64,000 bases of DNA from Mycobacterium sp. URHB0044 (GTDB lineage: Bacteria; Actinomycetota; Actinomycetes; Mycobacteriales; Mycobacteriaceae), in the NCBI RefSeq assembly GCF_000620625.1, contig NZ_JIAW01000001.1, forward strand, positions 744,001-808,000, in the 5' to 3' direction. This document shows positions 1 to 7,954 of this stretch, in pieces; position 1 is the first letter of the stretch; the number at the start of each line of letters is the position of its first letter. The notes beneath the pieces were generated by a model, which worked only from the letters and a program-made list of their open reading frames with translations, made no database searches and had not been told where the DNA came from. A program made the position numbers and the translations under genes.

Positions 1-416
1 GTGAGCGCCTTCGCGCGGCCGCGGTTGAGGGGATTGCCCAGTACGGGGAAGGCCGAGCGTAGCTGGGCGATCGGGAGCGGCCTGACGCCCTTGATCGGCG
101 CGGGATCGATGGCGATCGCAGCGGCCGCCTTGTTCTGCGCGAGCAATTTCTGGGCGATGAGGCCGCCGAACGAGTGGCCGATCACGACGGGCGGGGTGTC
201 GAACCGATCGAGCACCTTGGCGAAGTGATCGGTCAAGTCGTCGATGCCGAATCCCGCTTGGTCAGAAGCATTTTCGCGCGTCTCTTGCACACTTGGGTAC
301 TCGCCGGGCCATGCCGGGGCGATGGCCTGATGGCCCTGGGCGGCGAAGTGTTCGATCCACGGTTGCCACGCGGTGTGCGAGATCCACAGGCCGTGGATGA
401 AGACGACGTTGGTCAT
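1..416 (-). CDS. alpha/beta hydrolase, C-terminus cut by window edge
   Basis: The frame is open from an ATG at 416 to the window edge, giving the first 138 residues of an alpha/beta-fold hydrolase. An oxyanion-type HG pair lies in FIHGLW (residues 6-11) and the nucleophile elbow GHSFGG places the catalytic Ser at 82. The spacing matches short esterase-like hydrolases of about 220-280 residues that lack a signal peptide, so a cytosolic location is likely. A good ribosome-binding site (GAGGAG) lies about 8 nt before the ATG. The catalytic Asp and His would be beyond the edge. The substrate cannot be told from the sequence. Confidence 0.85.
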   Translation of the reverse strand, partial: MTNVVFIHGLWISHTAWQPWIEHFAAQGHQAIAPAWPGEYPSVQETRENASDQAGFGIDDLTDHFAKVLDRFDTPPVVIGHSFGGLIAQKLLAQNKAAAAIAIDPAPIKGVRPLPIAQLRSAFPVLGNPLNRGRAKAL

Positions 417-576
417 GATGAGCTCCTCTATAGAACGACGTTACATAAGCCGGTAGAGTGCTCAACGGCGCCAAGGCGGCGGATCATCCCGACGCCGACG
501 TGGGCGTCGTCACATGGGCTATCGCGTCGGATTCTTCGCCGCGATGATCGCCGACTTCACGGCCGTGGGGCAGTAT

Positions 577-1245
577 TCAGGGCGCTTCCAAAACGAGGGG
601 TTGATCCCCCCAACCCACCAGGTCGAAGAACGTCAACGACGAACCGTTGATCAACCGGTGCAGGTGCGCGGGGAACGAAAACGGCGGCGCTTTCATCGGG
701 TTGGCCGCTGTACCGCTGGCGATGCGGTAGGCGATGGCGTACCCAAGGTCGTGTCGCGGCCACGCCGCGTGAACCCGCTCCGCGAAACCCGGTGAGAGCA
801 GGTCCTTCTCCATGCCGCTGATGTCCAGTGCGATGCCGAAGTGCGAGACGGCCTGGTCGGGACCGAATCGCTCCGCCAAGCCCGCACTGGTGTGCAGGGC
901 GATGGATTGCCACACCGTGGTGACCCTGTCGTCGGGAACCCCGTCGCCACGGAGGAAGCCGGCCGCGGCGTCGGCTCCCTCGACCTCGAACCGCTGGTCG
1001 CCAGCGCCGCGGTCGGTGATGCCGAGGTCGTGCAGGAGGCAACTGAGGAAGACGAGTTCATCGTCGTAGTCGACGCCGCTGCGCAAGCCCGTCGCGGCTG
1101 CCCGCTCCCGTGCGAAGAGATAACTGCGCACGCAGTGGTTGGCGAGGAACTCGGGAGACGCATCGAACGCCAACTCCAGTGCGGCCGAACAGACGTCGGA
1201 GTCCGGGAGGTCCCACGTGGCTGAATTGCGGATTGCCTTGGTCAT
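577..1245 (-). CDS. HD-domain metal-dependent phosphohydrolase-like protein
   Basis: A 222-residue protein with the HD-fold signature: a first His near residue 37, the paired His-Asp at 72-73 in LLHDLG, and further His and Asp residues downstream. Such proteins bind divalent metals and usually hydrolyse phosphate esters; a subgroup of this size is annotated as cyanamide-hydratase-like. There is no signal peptide or membrane segment. It sits alone between the alpha/beta hydrolase on the same strand and the divergent SDR gene, so the context gives no strong functional hint. Substrate unknown. Confidence 0.8.
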   Translation of the reverse strand: MTKAIRNSATWDLPDSDVCSAALELAFDASPEFLANHCVRSYLFARERAAATGLRSGVDYDDELVFLSCLLHDLGITDRGAGDQRFEVEGADAAAGFLRGDGVPDDRVTTVWQSIALHTSAGLAERFGPDQAVSHFGIALDISGMEKDLLSPGFAERVHAAWPRHDLGYAIAYRIASGTAANPMKAPPFSFPAHLHRLINGSSLTFFDLVGWGDQPLVLEAP

Positions 1246-1391
1246 GCCGTCACACTGCCGAAGCCCGACTGGGTGCGACAGCGGCTAGCTGGCCATCATC
1301 CGAAAGGATTTTGACTGACCACCAGGCGCCGACGGGCGTAACACCCAACCCCCGATGTGTAACGGGGGCGCCATCCGTATACGGTCCAGAG

Positions 1392-2243
1392 ATGACAAGA
1401 GTGGCGGTAATCACGGGCGGCGCGGGCGGCATGGGTCTGGCCACGGCCAAGATCGTCGGCCGGGACCACACAGTCGTCCTGTGCGACGTCAGACAGGACC
1501 GCCTCGATGCCGCCGCCGCCACGCTGAAGGACCTCGGGATGACGGCTACGGCCGTCAACTGTGACGTCACCGATCGGCAGGCGGTCGTCGCGCTGTTCGA
1601 GACCGCGGCCGGCCTCGGGACCGTCGCCGCAGTGGTCCATGCAGCAGGCGTGAGCCCGAGCATGGGCGATGCCGACTACGTGATGAGAACCAACGCGCTC
1701 GGCACGCTGAACGTCAACGAGGTCTTCTACGAAACCGCCGCCGAGGGGGCCGCGATCGTGAACGTCGCGTCGATGGCGGCCCACATGCTGCCCGAGGAAA
1801 TGACGCCCACGGCTCGGTTCCCGCGCGCGCTGCAGGACGAACAGGCGTTCATGACCGACATGTTGGCCTCCTGCAACGTCGTTCCCGACGAGATGCGATC
1901 GGGCATCGCGTATTCGGTCAGCAAGAGCTTCGTCAAGTGGTACAGCTCATCGCAGGCCGAACGGTTCAACGGACGGGGCCTTCGGATCGTCTCCGTGTCC
2001 CCAGGATCGATCGACACCGAGATGGGCCGGCTGGAGGAACAGGCCGGTGCGGGCGCGATGGTCGTCGACGCCGCCGTCCCGAGGTGGGGCAAGCCCGAAG
2101 AACTGGCAGAGCTGTTCGCCTTCTGCGTCAGTGACAAGGCCGGCTACCTCACCGGCACCGACATCCTCAATGACGGCGGAGTGATCGCCTCGATCAAGGA
2201 GCGAGCCAGGGTCACCGAGGCGGCGAAGACAGGCCAGCCCTGA
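1392..2243 (+). CDS. SDR-family oxidoreductase
   Basis: A 283-residue short-chain dehydrogenase/reductase. The cofactor motif TGGAGGMG is at residues 8-15, the catalytic Ser near 127, and the YxxxK pair at Tyr174 and Lys178. The frame is open upstream to 1110, but the Rossmann beta-strand begins directly at the ATG at 1392, which is the natural start. This family reduces or oxidises carbonyl/alcohol groups with NAD(P)H; the insertion between residues 130 and 170 resembles 3-alpha-hydroxysteroid-type SDRs, but the substrate is not identifiable. Its 3' end overlaps the convergent SDR gene by 32 bases. Confidence 0.85.
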   Translation: MTRVAVITGGAGGMGLATAKIVGRDHTVVLCDVRQDRLDAAAATLKDLGMTATAVNCDVTDRQAVVALFETAAGLGTVAAVVHAAGVSPSMGDADYVMRTNALGTLNVNEVFYETAAEGAAIVNVASMAAHMLPEEMTPTARFPRALQDEQAFMTDMLASCNVVPDEMRSGIAYSVSKSFVKWYSSSQAERFNGRGLRIVSVSPGSIDTEMGRLEEQAGAGAMVVDAAVPRWGKPEELAELFAFCVSDKAGYLTGTDILNDGGVIASIKERARVTEAAKTGQP

Positions 2244-2892
2244 CCTGTCGCGACAGTTCGTCGCCGAGGACCTCCGGTTCGCCGGCGAACAGTCCGTCGA
2301 GCGCCAATCTCGCTACGACGCCGGGGTCGGTCTTCTGGTCGGCGGGGATGTAGCTGACCATGTCGGTGTCCATGTAGCCGACGTGCAGGGCTGTGACGTG
2401 AATCCCCCTGGGCGCCAACTCAGTTCGGAACGCGTCCGTCAACGCCCAGGCCGCCGCCTTCGCGGAGGCGTACGCACCGCTGGTCGGTGGGTGCGCCCAG
2501 GACAGCACGGACAGTACGTTCAGGATGGAGCCGCCGCCGTTGCGCTCGATGACCGGGGCGAAGGCGCGAATGACCTGCAGCGTGCCGAAGAAGTGTGTCT
2601 CCATCTCGAGACGAATGTCCTCGAGCGGTCCGTCGAGCAGCGTGGCGCGCGTCGAGACGCCCGCGTTGTTCACCAGGACGTTGACGTCGGCGGCCTGCTC
2701 GGCGGCCCGACGGATCGACTCGGGGTCGGTGATGTCGAGCTGGATGGGTACGACGCCGGGGATGTCGACGGTCTCGGGATTGCGCGCCGCGGCGTAGACC
2801 TTGGCGCCGCGTTCGACGAGTTCTTTTGCGAACCGCCGACCGAGCCCCCGATTGGCGCCGGTCACCAGCGCAGTGACGTTTTCGGTATTCAT
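2212..2892 (-). CDS. SDR-family oxidoreductase
   Basis: A 226-residue short-chain dehydrogenase. TGANRGLG (11-18) is the NAD(P) motif, NNAG is at 75-78, and the catalytic YxxxK is at Tyr141 and Lys145. A strong AGGAGG ribosome-binding site lies 7 nt before the ATG. The protein is soluble and typical in length for classical SDRs. It converges on the preceding SDR, with a 32-base overlap. The two SDRs are not close copies, so this is not a recent duplication. Substrate unknown. Confidence 0.85.
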   Translation of the reverse strand: MNTENVTALVTGANRGLGRRFAKELVERGAKVYAAARNPETVDIPGVVPIQLDITDPESIRRAAEQAADVNVLVNNAGVSTRATLLDGPLEDIRLEMETHFFGTLQVIRAFAPVIERNGGGSILNVLSVLSWAHPPTSGAYASAKAAAWALTDAFRTELAPRGIHVTALHVGYMDTDMVSYIPADQKTDPGVVARLALDGLFAGEPEVLGDELSRQVRAGLSSPPR

Positions 2893-3001
2893 CGTGTGCC
2901 TCCTTCGCTTCCCACCGGGTGTGGGATACCGAGGAGAACATGGAAACCCCTGGATGAAGTCCCTAACCGGTCGGATATTGCAGCTAGCCGGAACCCGTGC
3001 G

Positions 3002-5062
3002 TCAGCTGAGAACTACACCGACCAGTGCCCCGGCGGCTCGTGCGACGTTCTCCGCAGTGAAGCCGAAGTGGCTGCGCAGCTGCGCAGCCGGAGCGGAGGC
3101 GCCGAAGCCGTCCATCGCGATGATGCACCCGTGCGCTCCGACGTGTCGTTCCCAGCCGAATCCGGAAGCGGCCTCGACGGCCACCCGCGCGATCAGATCG
3201 GGTGGGAGAACGGCGTCGCGGTAGGCCTGATCTTGCTCGTCGAACAGCGCCCAGGACGGCATGCTGACCACGCGGGCACCAATACCAGTGTCGGCGAGCA
3301 GTTCTCGGGCCTCCATCGCCAGGGCCACTTCGCTGCCGGTCGCGATGATCAGTGCGTCCAGCCGCTTCCCCTCGGGCGGCTCGGCCAGCACGTAGGCGCC
3401 GCGGGCCAGTCCCGACGCGGCCCCGGTGTGCGACCGGTCGATGACGGGCAGGTCCTGCTTGGACAGCACCAGGGCGACGGGCCTGTCCGTGACCGACATG
3501 ATGACGCGCCACGCTTCGCGGATCTCGTTGGCATCGGCGGGCCGAAGGTCGATCAGGTTGGGGATCGCTCGAAGCGAGGCCAACTGCTCGATCGGTTGAT
3601 GAGTGGGTCCGTCCTCGCCCATGCCGATGGAGTCATGGGTATAGATGTGGATGACCGGCTGCCGCATCAACGCGCCGAGACGAAGAGGCCCGCGCTGGAA
3701 GTCGGAGAACACCAGGAACCCGGCCTGGAACGGGCGAAGACCGCACAAGGCCAGGCCGTTGGCTGCCGCCGCGGCGGCGGCCTCGCGGACCCCGAAGTGG
3801 AGGTTACGGCCGTCATAGTCGGCAGGGCCGAAGTGCCCACTGGCGCCGTCGAGCGTGGTCTTGGTGGACGGCGCGAGATCCGACGCACCACCGATCACCC
3901 ACGGAACGGTGGCGGCCACGGCGTTGAGCACCGCGTGGTTTGCCATCCGGCCTGCAATCGGCCCGTCCTCATGGCTGAACTCCGGTAGGGCACCATCCCA
4001 GCCCTCGGGTGGAGTCCGAGCCAGCATCGAGGCGAGCTCGGCAGCCAGTTCGGGGTGGGCCGATTGGTAAGCGTCGAACGCGGAGTTCCACTCGGTCCGG
4101 CGTTCGTGACCGCGGGCGGCGATGCCGAGTGCGAACTGCTCGTAGGTCGAGTCGGGGACGAGGAACTGGGCGTCGACCGGCCAACGGTAGAAGCGCTTCG
4201 CTGCCTGAGCCTCCTCCTCGCCGAGCGGTTCACTGTGCGCCGACGCGGTGCCCTGCTTGGTCGGTGCGCCGTAGCCGATGATGCTGCTGACGATGATGAG
4301 CATCGGCGATCCGGTGTGGTCGGCGAACCGCGTGAACGCCCTTCGCAGAGCGTCGATGTCGTTCGCGTCGGCAACGTAGGTGACGGTCCATCCGTAGGAC
4401 CGGAACCGGGTGGCGACATCCTCGGTGAACGCCAACGACGTCTCGCCCTCGATGGTGACGGCATTGCTGTCGTAGATCCAGCAGAGGTTGTCCAGCTTGA
4501 GGTGGCCTGCGAGCGACGCGGCCTCCTGGCCGATGCCCTCCATCATGTCGCCGTCCCCGGCGAGGGCGTAGACCCGGTAGTCGAAGACGTCGAAGCCGGA
4601 CCGATTGAAGTGCGCGGCTTGCCATTTGCCCGCCATGGCCATGCCGACGCTGGTGGCGATGCCCGTGCCCAACGGCCCGGTGGTGCACTCGACGCCGTCG
4701 GCCAGTTCGTATTCGGGGTGCCCGGCACACGGGCTGCCGAGTTGGCGGAACCGCCGGATGTCGTCTAGTTCCACCGCCAGCCGGTCGTCATCAGCACTTC
4801 GGACACCGGCTAGGTGCAGCAACGCGTACAGCAGCATCGAGGCGTGCCCGGCCGAGAGGACGAACCGATCCCGGTTGATCCAGCGTGGATCGGAGACGTC
4901 GTAGGTCAAGGCGTGATTCCACAGCGCGTAACCGACGGGCGCCAGTGCCATCGCGGCGCCGGGATGCCCCGACTTCGCCTGTGCCACGGCGTCGATGACC
5001 AACGTCCTGATGGTGTTGATGGCGACGGTGTCGACGTCGACGCCTACGTCCAGATCGGTCAT
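3002..5062 (-). CDS. tkt: transketolase
   Basis: A thiamine-diphosphate enzyme of about 686 residues transferring two-carbon ketol units between sugars. The N-terminal domain has the TPP/Mg motif GDGDMMEG near residue 170; a pyrimidine-binding domain and a C-terminal domain follow (TGSEV near residue 570). Length is normal. The ATG at 5062 shares a base with the stop of the upstream reductase (TGATG); a GTG one codon earlier (5065) is an alternative start. Being third in an operon with hydroxypyruvate isomerase and a tartronate-semialdehyde-type reductase, it is probably a pathway-dedicated second transketolase rather than the housekeeping copy. Hydroxypyruvate is a known ketol donor, which suits the neighbourhood (inference). 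Confidence 0.93.
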   Translation of the reverse strand: MTDLDVGVDVDTVAINTIRTLVIDAVAQAKSGHPGAAMALAPVGYALWNHALTYDVSDPRWINRDRFVLSAGHASMLLYALLHLAGVRSADDDRLAVELDDIRRFRQLGSPCAGHPEYELADGVECTTGPLGTGIATSVGMAMAGKWQAAHFNRSGFDVFDYRVYALAGDGDMMEGIGQEAASLAGHLKLDNLCWIYDSNAVTIEGETSLAFTEDVATRFRSYGWTVTYVADANDIDALRRAFTRFADHTGSPMLIIVSSIIGYGAPTKQGTASAHSEPLGEEEAQAAKRFYRWPVDAQFLVPDSTYEQFALGIAARGHERRTEWNSAFDAYQSAHPELAAELASMLARTPPEGWDGALPEFSHEDGPIAGRMANHAVLNAVAATVPWVIGGASDLAPSTKTTLDGASGHFGPADYDGRNLHFGVREAAAAAAANGLALCGLRPFQAGFLVFSDFQRGPLRLGALMRQPVIHIYTHDSIGMGEDGPTHQPIEQLASLRAIPNLIDLRPADANEIREAWRVIMSVTDRPVALVLSKQDLPVIDRSHTGAASGLARGAYVLAEPPEGKRLDALIIATGSEVALAMEARELLADTGIGARVVSMPSWALFDEQDQAYRDAVLPPDLIARVAVEAASGFGWERHVGAHGCIIAMDGFGASAPAAQLRSHFGFTAENVARAAGALVGVVLS

Positions 5063-5961
5063 CACAGTTCCTTCGAGACGCCGGAGAGCCGCTCCACGAG
5101 CCGGAACAGTGCCGAGTGGTCGAGGTCGCCGTCGCCTTGAGCGAGGGCGGCGGACATCAGTTGTGCCACCACCGCGCCCAGCGGAGCGGCGACGCGGGCC
5201 TCGTGGGCGGCGGTGGTGAAGATGCCTAGGTCCTTGTCGTGCAAGGTGATTCGGAACCCCGGCTGGAATTCTCGGGCCACCATGGTGCGAGCCTTGCGTG
5301 CCATCACGGTGCTGCCGGCCAGGCCAGCCTCCAAGACGGTGATGGCCGCCTCGGTGTCGACGTGGTGGGCTTCGAGGAAAAGCAGCGCCTCAGCGAGTAG
5401 TTCGATGTTGCCCGCGACGATCAATTGGTTGGCGGCCTTGACGGTTTGGCCCGATCCGACGGGGCCGACGTGGACGATGGTCTTGCCGAGGTGGCGCAGC
5501 ACGGGTTCGGCTTCCGCCACCGCGGCGGCGGAGCCACCGACCATGATCGACAGCGTGCCGTCGATCGCGGCCTGTTCGCCACCACTGACGGGGGCGTCGA
5601 GGAATCGCACGCCGTGGCTCTCGGCGCGCGCGCCGACGGCCCGGGCGGTGTCCGGCCGGATGCTGCTCGCGTCGATGTACAACGCGCCCTTTCGGGCGTT
5701 TTCGAGGATTCCCCCCGGTCCGAGCGCCACCGCTTCGACGTCGGGGGAGTCGGGCAACATCGTGATGACGACGTCGGCTTCCCGCACGGCTGCTGCGACG
5801 TCGTCCGCCGCACGTAGGCCGCGGGGCACCAGCTCGTCGACCTTGGCACGCGTACGGCTGTAGCCGACGACGTCGAAACCGGCCGCACACAGGTTCGCCG
5901 CCATCGGCGACCCCATGATTCCCAGCCCGATGAAGGCGATGGTCGTGTCGGGAGCGGTCAT
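5062..5961 (-). CDS. glxR: 2-hydroxy-3-oxopropionate (tartronate semialdehyde) reductase-type dehydrogenase
   Basis: A 299-residue member of the beta-hydroxyacid dehydrogenase family. The NAD(P) motif FIGLGIMGSPMA is at residues 9-20, the substrate-binding motif DAPVSGG near 120, and the catalytic Lys in QTVKAANQ near 173. The family includes tartronate-semialdehyde reductase and 3-hydroxyisobutyrate dehydrogenase; adjacency to hydroxypyruvate isomerase favours the former, reducing tartronate semialdehyde to glycerate. The start ATG overlaps the stop of the isomerase (ATGA), and its own stop overlaps the transketolase start, so the three genes are translationally coupled. Confidence 0.85.
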   Translation of the reverse strand: MTAPDTTIAFIGLGIMGSPMAANLCAAGFDVVGYSRTRAKVDELVPRGLRAADDVAAAVREADVVITMLPDSPDVEAVALGPGGILENARKGALYIDASSIRPDTARAVGARAESHGVRFLDAPVSGGEQAAIDGTLSIMVGGSAAAVAEAEPVLRHLGKTIVHVGPVGSGQTVKAANQLIVAGNIELLAEALLFLEAHHVDTEAAITVLEAGLAGSTVMARKARTMVAREFQPGFRITLHDKDLGIFTTAAHEARVAAPLGAVVAQLMSAALAQGDGDLDHSALFRLVERLSGVSKEL

Positions 5962-6791
5962 CGGATCACCTCGGGCACCAGTCGACGCAGCCACTCCAGG
6001 CCGGCAACGGTGTCCCCGGCCGGAATGTATTCGAGACCAAGGCCACCGGTGTAGCCGGCGACGCTGAGGAGGTCGACCAGTTCGACGATCGGCGCGTGCC
6101 CGGTGCCGGGTTCGTGGCGACCGGGTGCGTCCGCGATCTGCACGTGCCCGATTTGGTCGACGTGGTGCGCGATGACGCGGAAGACGTCGTCTCCGTTCAC
6201 GGTCAAGTGATACAGGTCCGCTAGCAGCGCAACCCGCCCTGTCCGTATCCGTTCGCGCACACCGCGAATCACGCTCAGCGCGTCGGCTGCCAGCTTGAGT
6301 GGGTAGGCGTCCACCCCGCTGACCGGCTCCACCAGCACGGTGGCGCCGATGGCGTCTGCCCGCTCGGTGGCGGCGGCGAGCGCCTGCAGCGCGGCCTCGT
6401 CCTGCTCTGCGTGGCTGACCCCGGGGAGGCGGTTGCCGTAGAGCGCGTTGAATCCCGTGACGTTCAGTCGGGCGCCGATGTCGACGGCCACCGCAACGCT
6501 GTCGTCGAATTCCGCTCGCCGGTCGGGATGCGAGGCGATGCCCCGTTCTCCACCGGCCATGTCGCCCGCGAAGAAGTTCAGCGCGCGCAGGTGCACGCCG
6601 GCGTCGGTGATCGTCGCGACGAACGCATCGACCTCCCTGGCCGACGGCGTCGCGCCGGTGAACGGCCACCAGCACTCGATCGCGGTGAAACCGGCCGCCG
6701 CTGCGGCGGCTGGTCGACGTTCGAATGGAACCTCGCCGAACAACAGCGAGATGTTCGCCTGCGACTGCGGCCACAATGCGGAAACCAACAC
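5958..6791 (-). CDS. hyi: hydroxypyruvate isomerase
   Basis: A TIM-barrel protein of the AP-endonuclease-2/xylose-isomerase-like superfamily that interconverts hydroxypyruvate and tartronate semialdehyde. The start of the barrel (ANISLLFGE) and the Glu-containing strands VEPVSG and LEYIPAGDT match Hyi. The frame is open to an ATG at 6869, but family alignment puts the start near the ANISLL strand. I chose GTG 6791; TTG 6788, with GAGG 5 nt upstream, is equally plausible. This leaves a normal intergenic region for the divergent lysR and its operator. First gene of the hyi-glxR-tkt operon. Confidence 0.85.
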   Translation of the reverse strand: MLVSALWPQSQANISLLFGEVPFERRPAAAAAAGFTAIECWWPFTGATPSAREVDAFVATITDAGVHLRALNFFAGDMAGGERGIASHPDRRAEFDDSVAVAVDIGARLNVTGFNALYGNRLPGVSHAEQDEAALQALAAATERADAIGATVLVEPVSGVDAYPLKLAADALSVIRGVRERIRTGRVALLADLYHLTVNGDDVFRVIAHHVDQIGHVQIADAPGRHEPGTGHAPIVELVDLLSVAGYTGGLGLEYIPAGDTVAGLEWLRRLVPEVIR

Positions 6792-6887
6792 GTCCTCGAT
6801 CCGTAACAGGGGAATTGCACACTGCATGCGTGCACTACCGATGCTAGGGAGCGACCCGGCGCCGAACAATGACGGGTGAGTCAGGGC

Positions 6888-6906
6888 ATTATTCGCACTC
6901 GGCGAA
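6888..6906. promoter_or_regulatory. LysR-type operator between hyi and lysR
   Basis: Arms TTCGC (6892-6896) and GCGAA (6902-6906) form an inverted repeat with a 5-nt spacer and fit the T-N11-A LysR box (T6893, A6905). It is preceded by ATTA, giving ATTATTCG-N7-CGAA. The same pattern recurs in reverse orientation at 7844-7862, before the permease gene. The site lies 35 bases upstream of the lysR ATG, consistent with autoregulation and control of both arms. Confidence 0.65.
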
Positions 6907-6940
6907 CAGTTGAGCCCAATCGCGAGTAGCGTCTCGCCGC

Positions 6941-7834
6941 ATGACGCAGCCCAACATCACTCTGCGTCAACTCCGTGCGTTCCTCACCGTGGCCGAACAT
7001 CGCAGCTTTTCACGCGCCGCCGAGCAGCTGCTGGTGTCCAACCCGTGGCTGAGCGAGACGATCAAGGACCTCGAGCACCAACTCAAACTCAAGTTGTTCG
7101 CCCGCACCACCCGATCGGTCGAGCTGACCGAGGCAGGCGTGGTGTTCTCCACTCTGGCCGCACAGGTGCTCGACGACCTCGACTCGGCCATCAAGACCGC
7201 GCAGCGCACCGCCGACCGGGACGGATCGGCGCTCGTCCTCGGCTACACGATCGGCGCCGGACTCGAGGTCATTCCATGGCTGTTGCGGGCCTTCGCCACC
7301 GAGTACCCGCATCGCCTATTGCGTACGGTGGAATACGATTTCGTCGATCCCACCGCGGGGTTGCGCGACTCCTCCGTGCACGCCGCGATCATCCGACCGC
7401 CGACGGGGCTGGCGGGATTGACCACACTCGAATTGCTCAGTGAGGACCGCGTCGCCTGCCTGCCCGAGGGGCATCCGCTGGCAAGCCAGGACAGTGTCTC
7501 CGTCGCCGATCTACTGAAGGAACCGATCATCGCCGCGCCCAAGGGACCTGGGCCGTGGCGGGACTACTGGTTGCTCAGCGACTACCGCACCACACCTGCG
7601 CCCGTCGTCGACGAGGCGAGCACCCGTGACGCCGAACTGCACCTCGTCGCGCGTGGGGTCGGGATCAGCGTCACCTCCGCAGGGGCCGAACGCTTTTACT
7701 CCCGACCCGGCGTGGCGTTCCGCCGCATCCGCGACATCCCGCCGTGCGTGGTGGCATTGGCGTGGTGGCCGGAACACACGGCGAAGGTCGCCGACCTCGT
7801 CACGATCGCCACCGGTTTCGGCGGCAGCGTCTGA
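6941..7834 (+). CDS. LysR-family transcriptional regulator
   Basis: A 297-residue LysR-type regulator. The N-terminal winged helix-turn-helix (residues 1-65, with TLRQLRAFLTVAEHRSFSRA) is followed by a linker helix and a periplasmic-binding-protein-like effector domain from about residue 95. It lies between the divergent hyi-glxR-tkt operon and the co-oriented permease-mutarotase-AKR-amidohydrolase-aminotransferase operon. Two matching T-N11-A operator boxes flank it, so it is likely the local regulator of both, with a sugar- or hydroxy-acid-type inducer (inference). A slight oddity is NPWLSETIKDLE in the recognition helix, where SQPALSxxIxxLE is usual. Confidence 0.9.
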   Translation: MTQPNITLRQLRAFLTVAEHRSFSRAAEQLLVSNPWLSETIKDLEHQLKLKLFARTTRSVELTEAGVVFSTLAAQVLDDLDSAIKTAQRTADRDGSALVLGYTIGAGLEVIPWLLRAFATEYPHRLLRTVEYDFVDPTAGLRDSSVHAAIIRPPTGLAGLTTLELLSEDRVACLPEGHPLASQDSVSVADLLKEPIIAAPKGPGPWRDYWLLSDYRTTPAPVVDEASTRDAELHLVARGVGISVTSAGAERFYSRPGVAFRRIRDIPPCVVALAWWPEHTAKVADLVTIATGFGGSV

Positions 7835-7843
7835 CCTGCGTCC

Positions 7844-7862
7844 TTCGGCTCAGCCGAATAAT
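7844..7862. promoter_or_regulatory. second LysR-type operator, upstream of the permease operon
   Basis: TTCGGC (7844-7849) and GCCGAA (7853-7858) form a perfect inverted repeat with a 3-nt spacer, and T7845 and A7857 satisfy T-N11-A. Read on the minus strand it is ATTATTCG-N7-CGAA, the same pattern as 6888-6906. It lies just after the lysR stop and about 93 bases before the permease ATG. Confidence 0.62.
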
Positions 7863-7954
7863 CGTCGGCCAGGTTCGTCATTGTGTCGCGGCAGAGTCCG
7901 TCGTTACGGTCGAGCCACCCCGGCCCATTGGCCGCCGCACGAGAAATGGGAACC

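Noticed and set aside
434..442. AACGACGTT dyad upstream of the alpha/beta hydrolase as an operator
   Set aside because: Only 4-base arms and a single copy; such dyads are expected by chance.
2893..3001. A SigF-type promoter (GTTT and GGTAT blocks) before the SDR gene
   Set aside because: The spacing between the blocks is about 12-13 bases, too short for the SigF consensus of 15-17.
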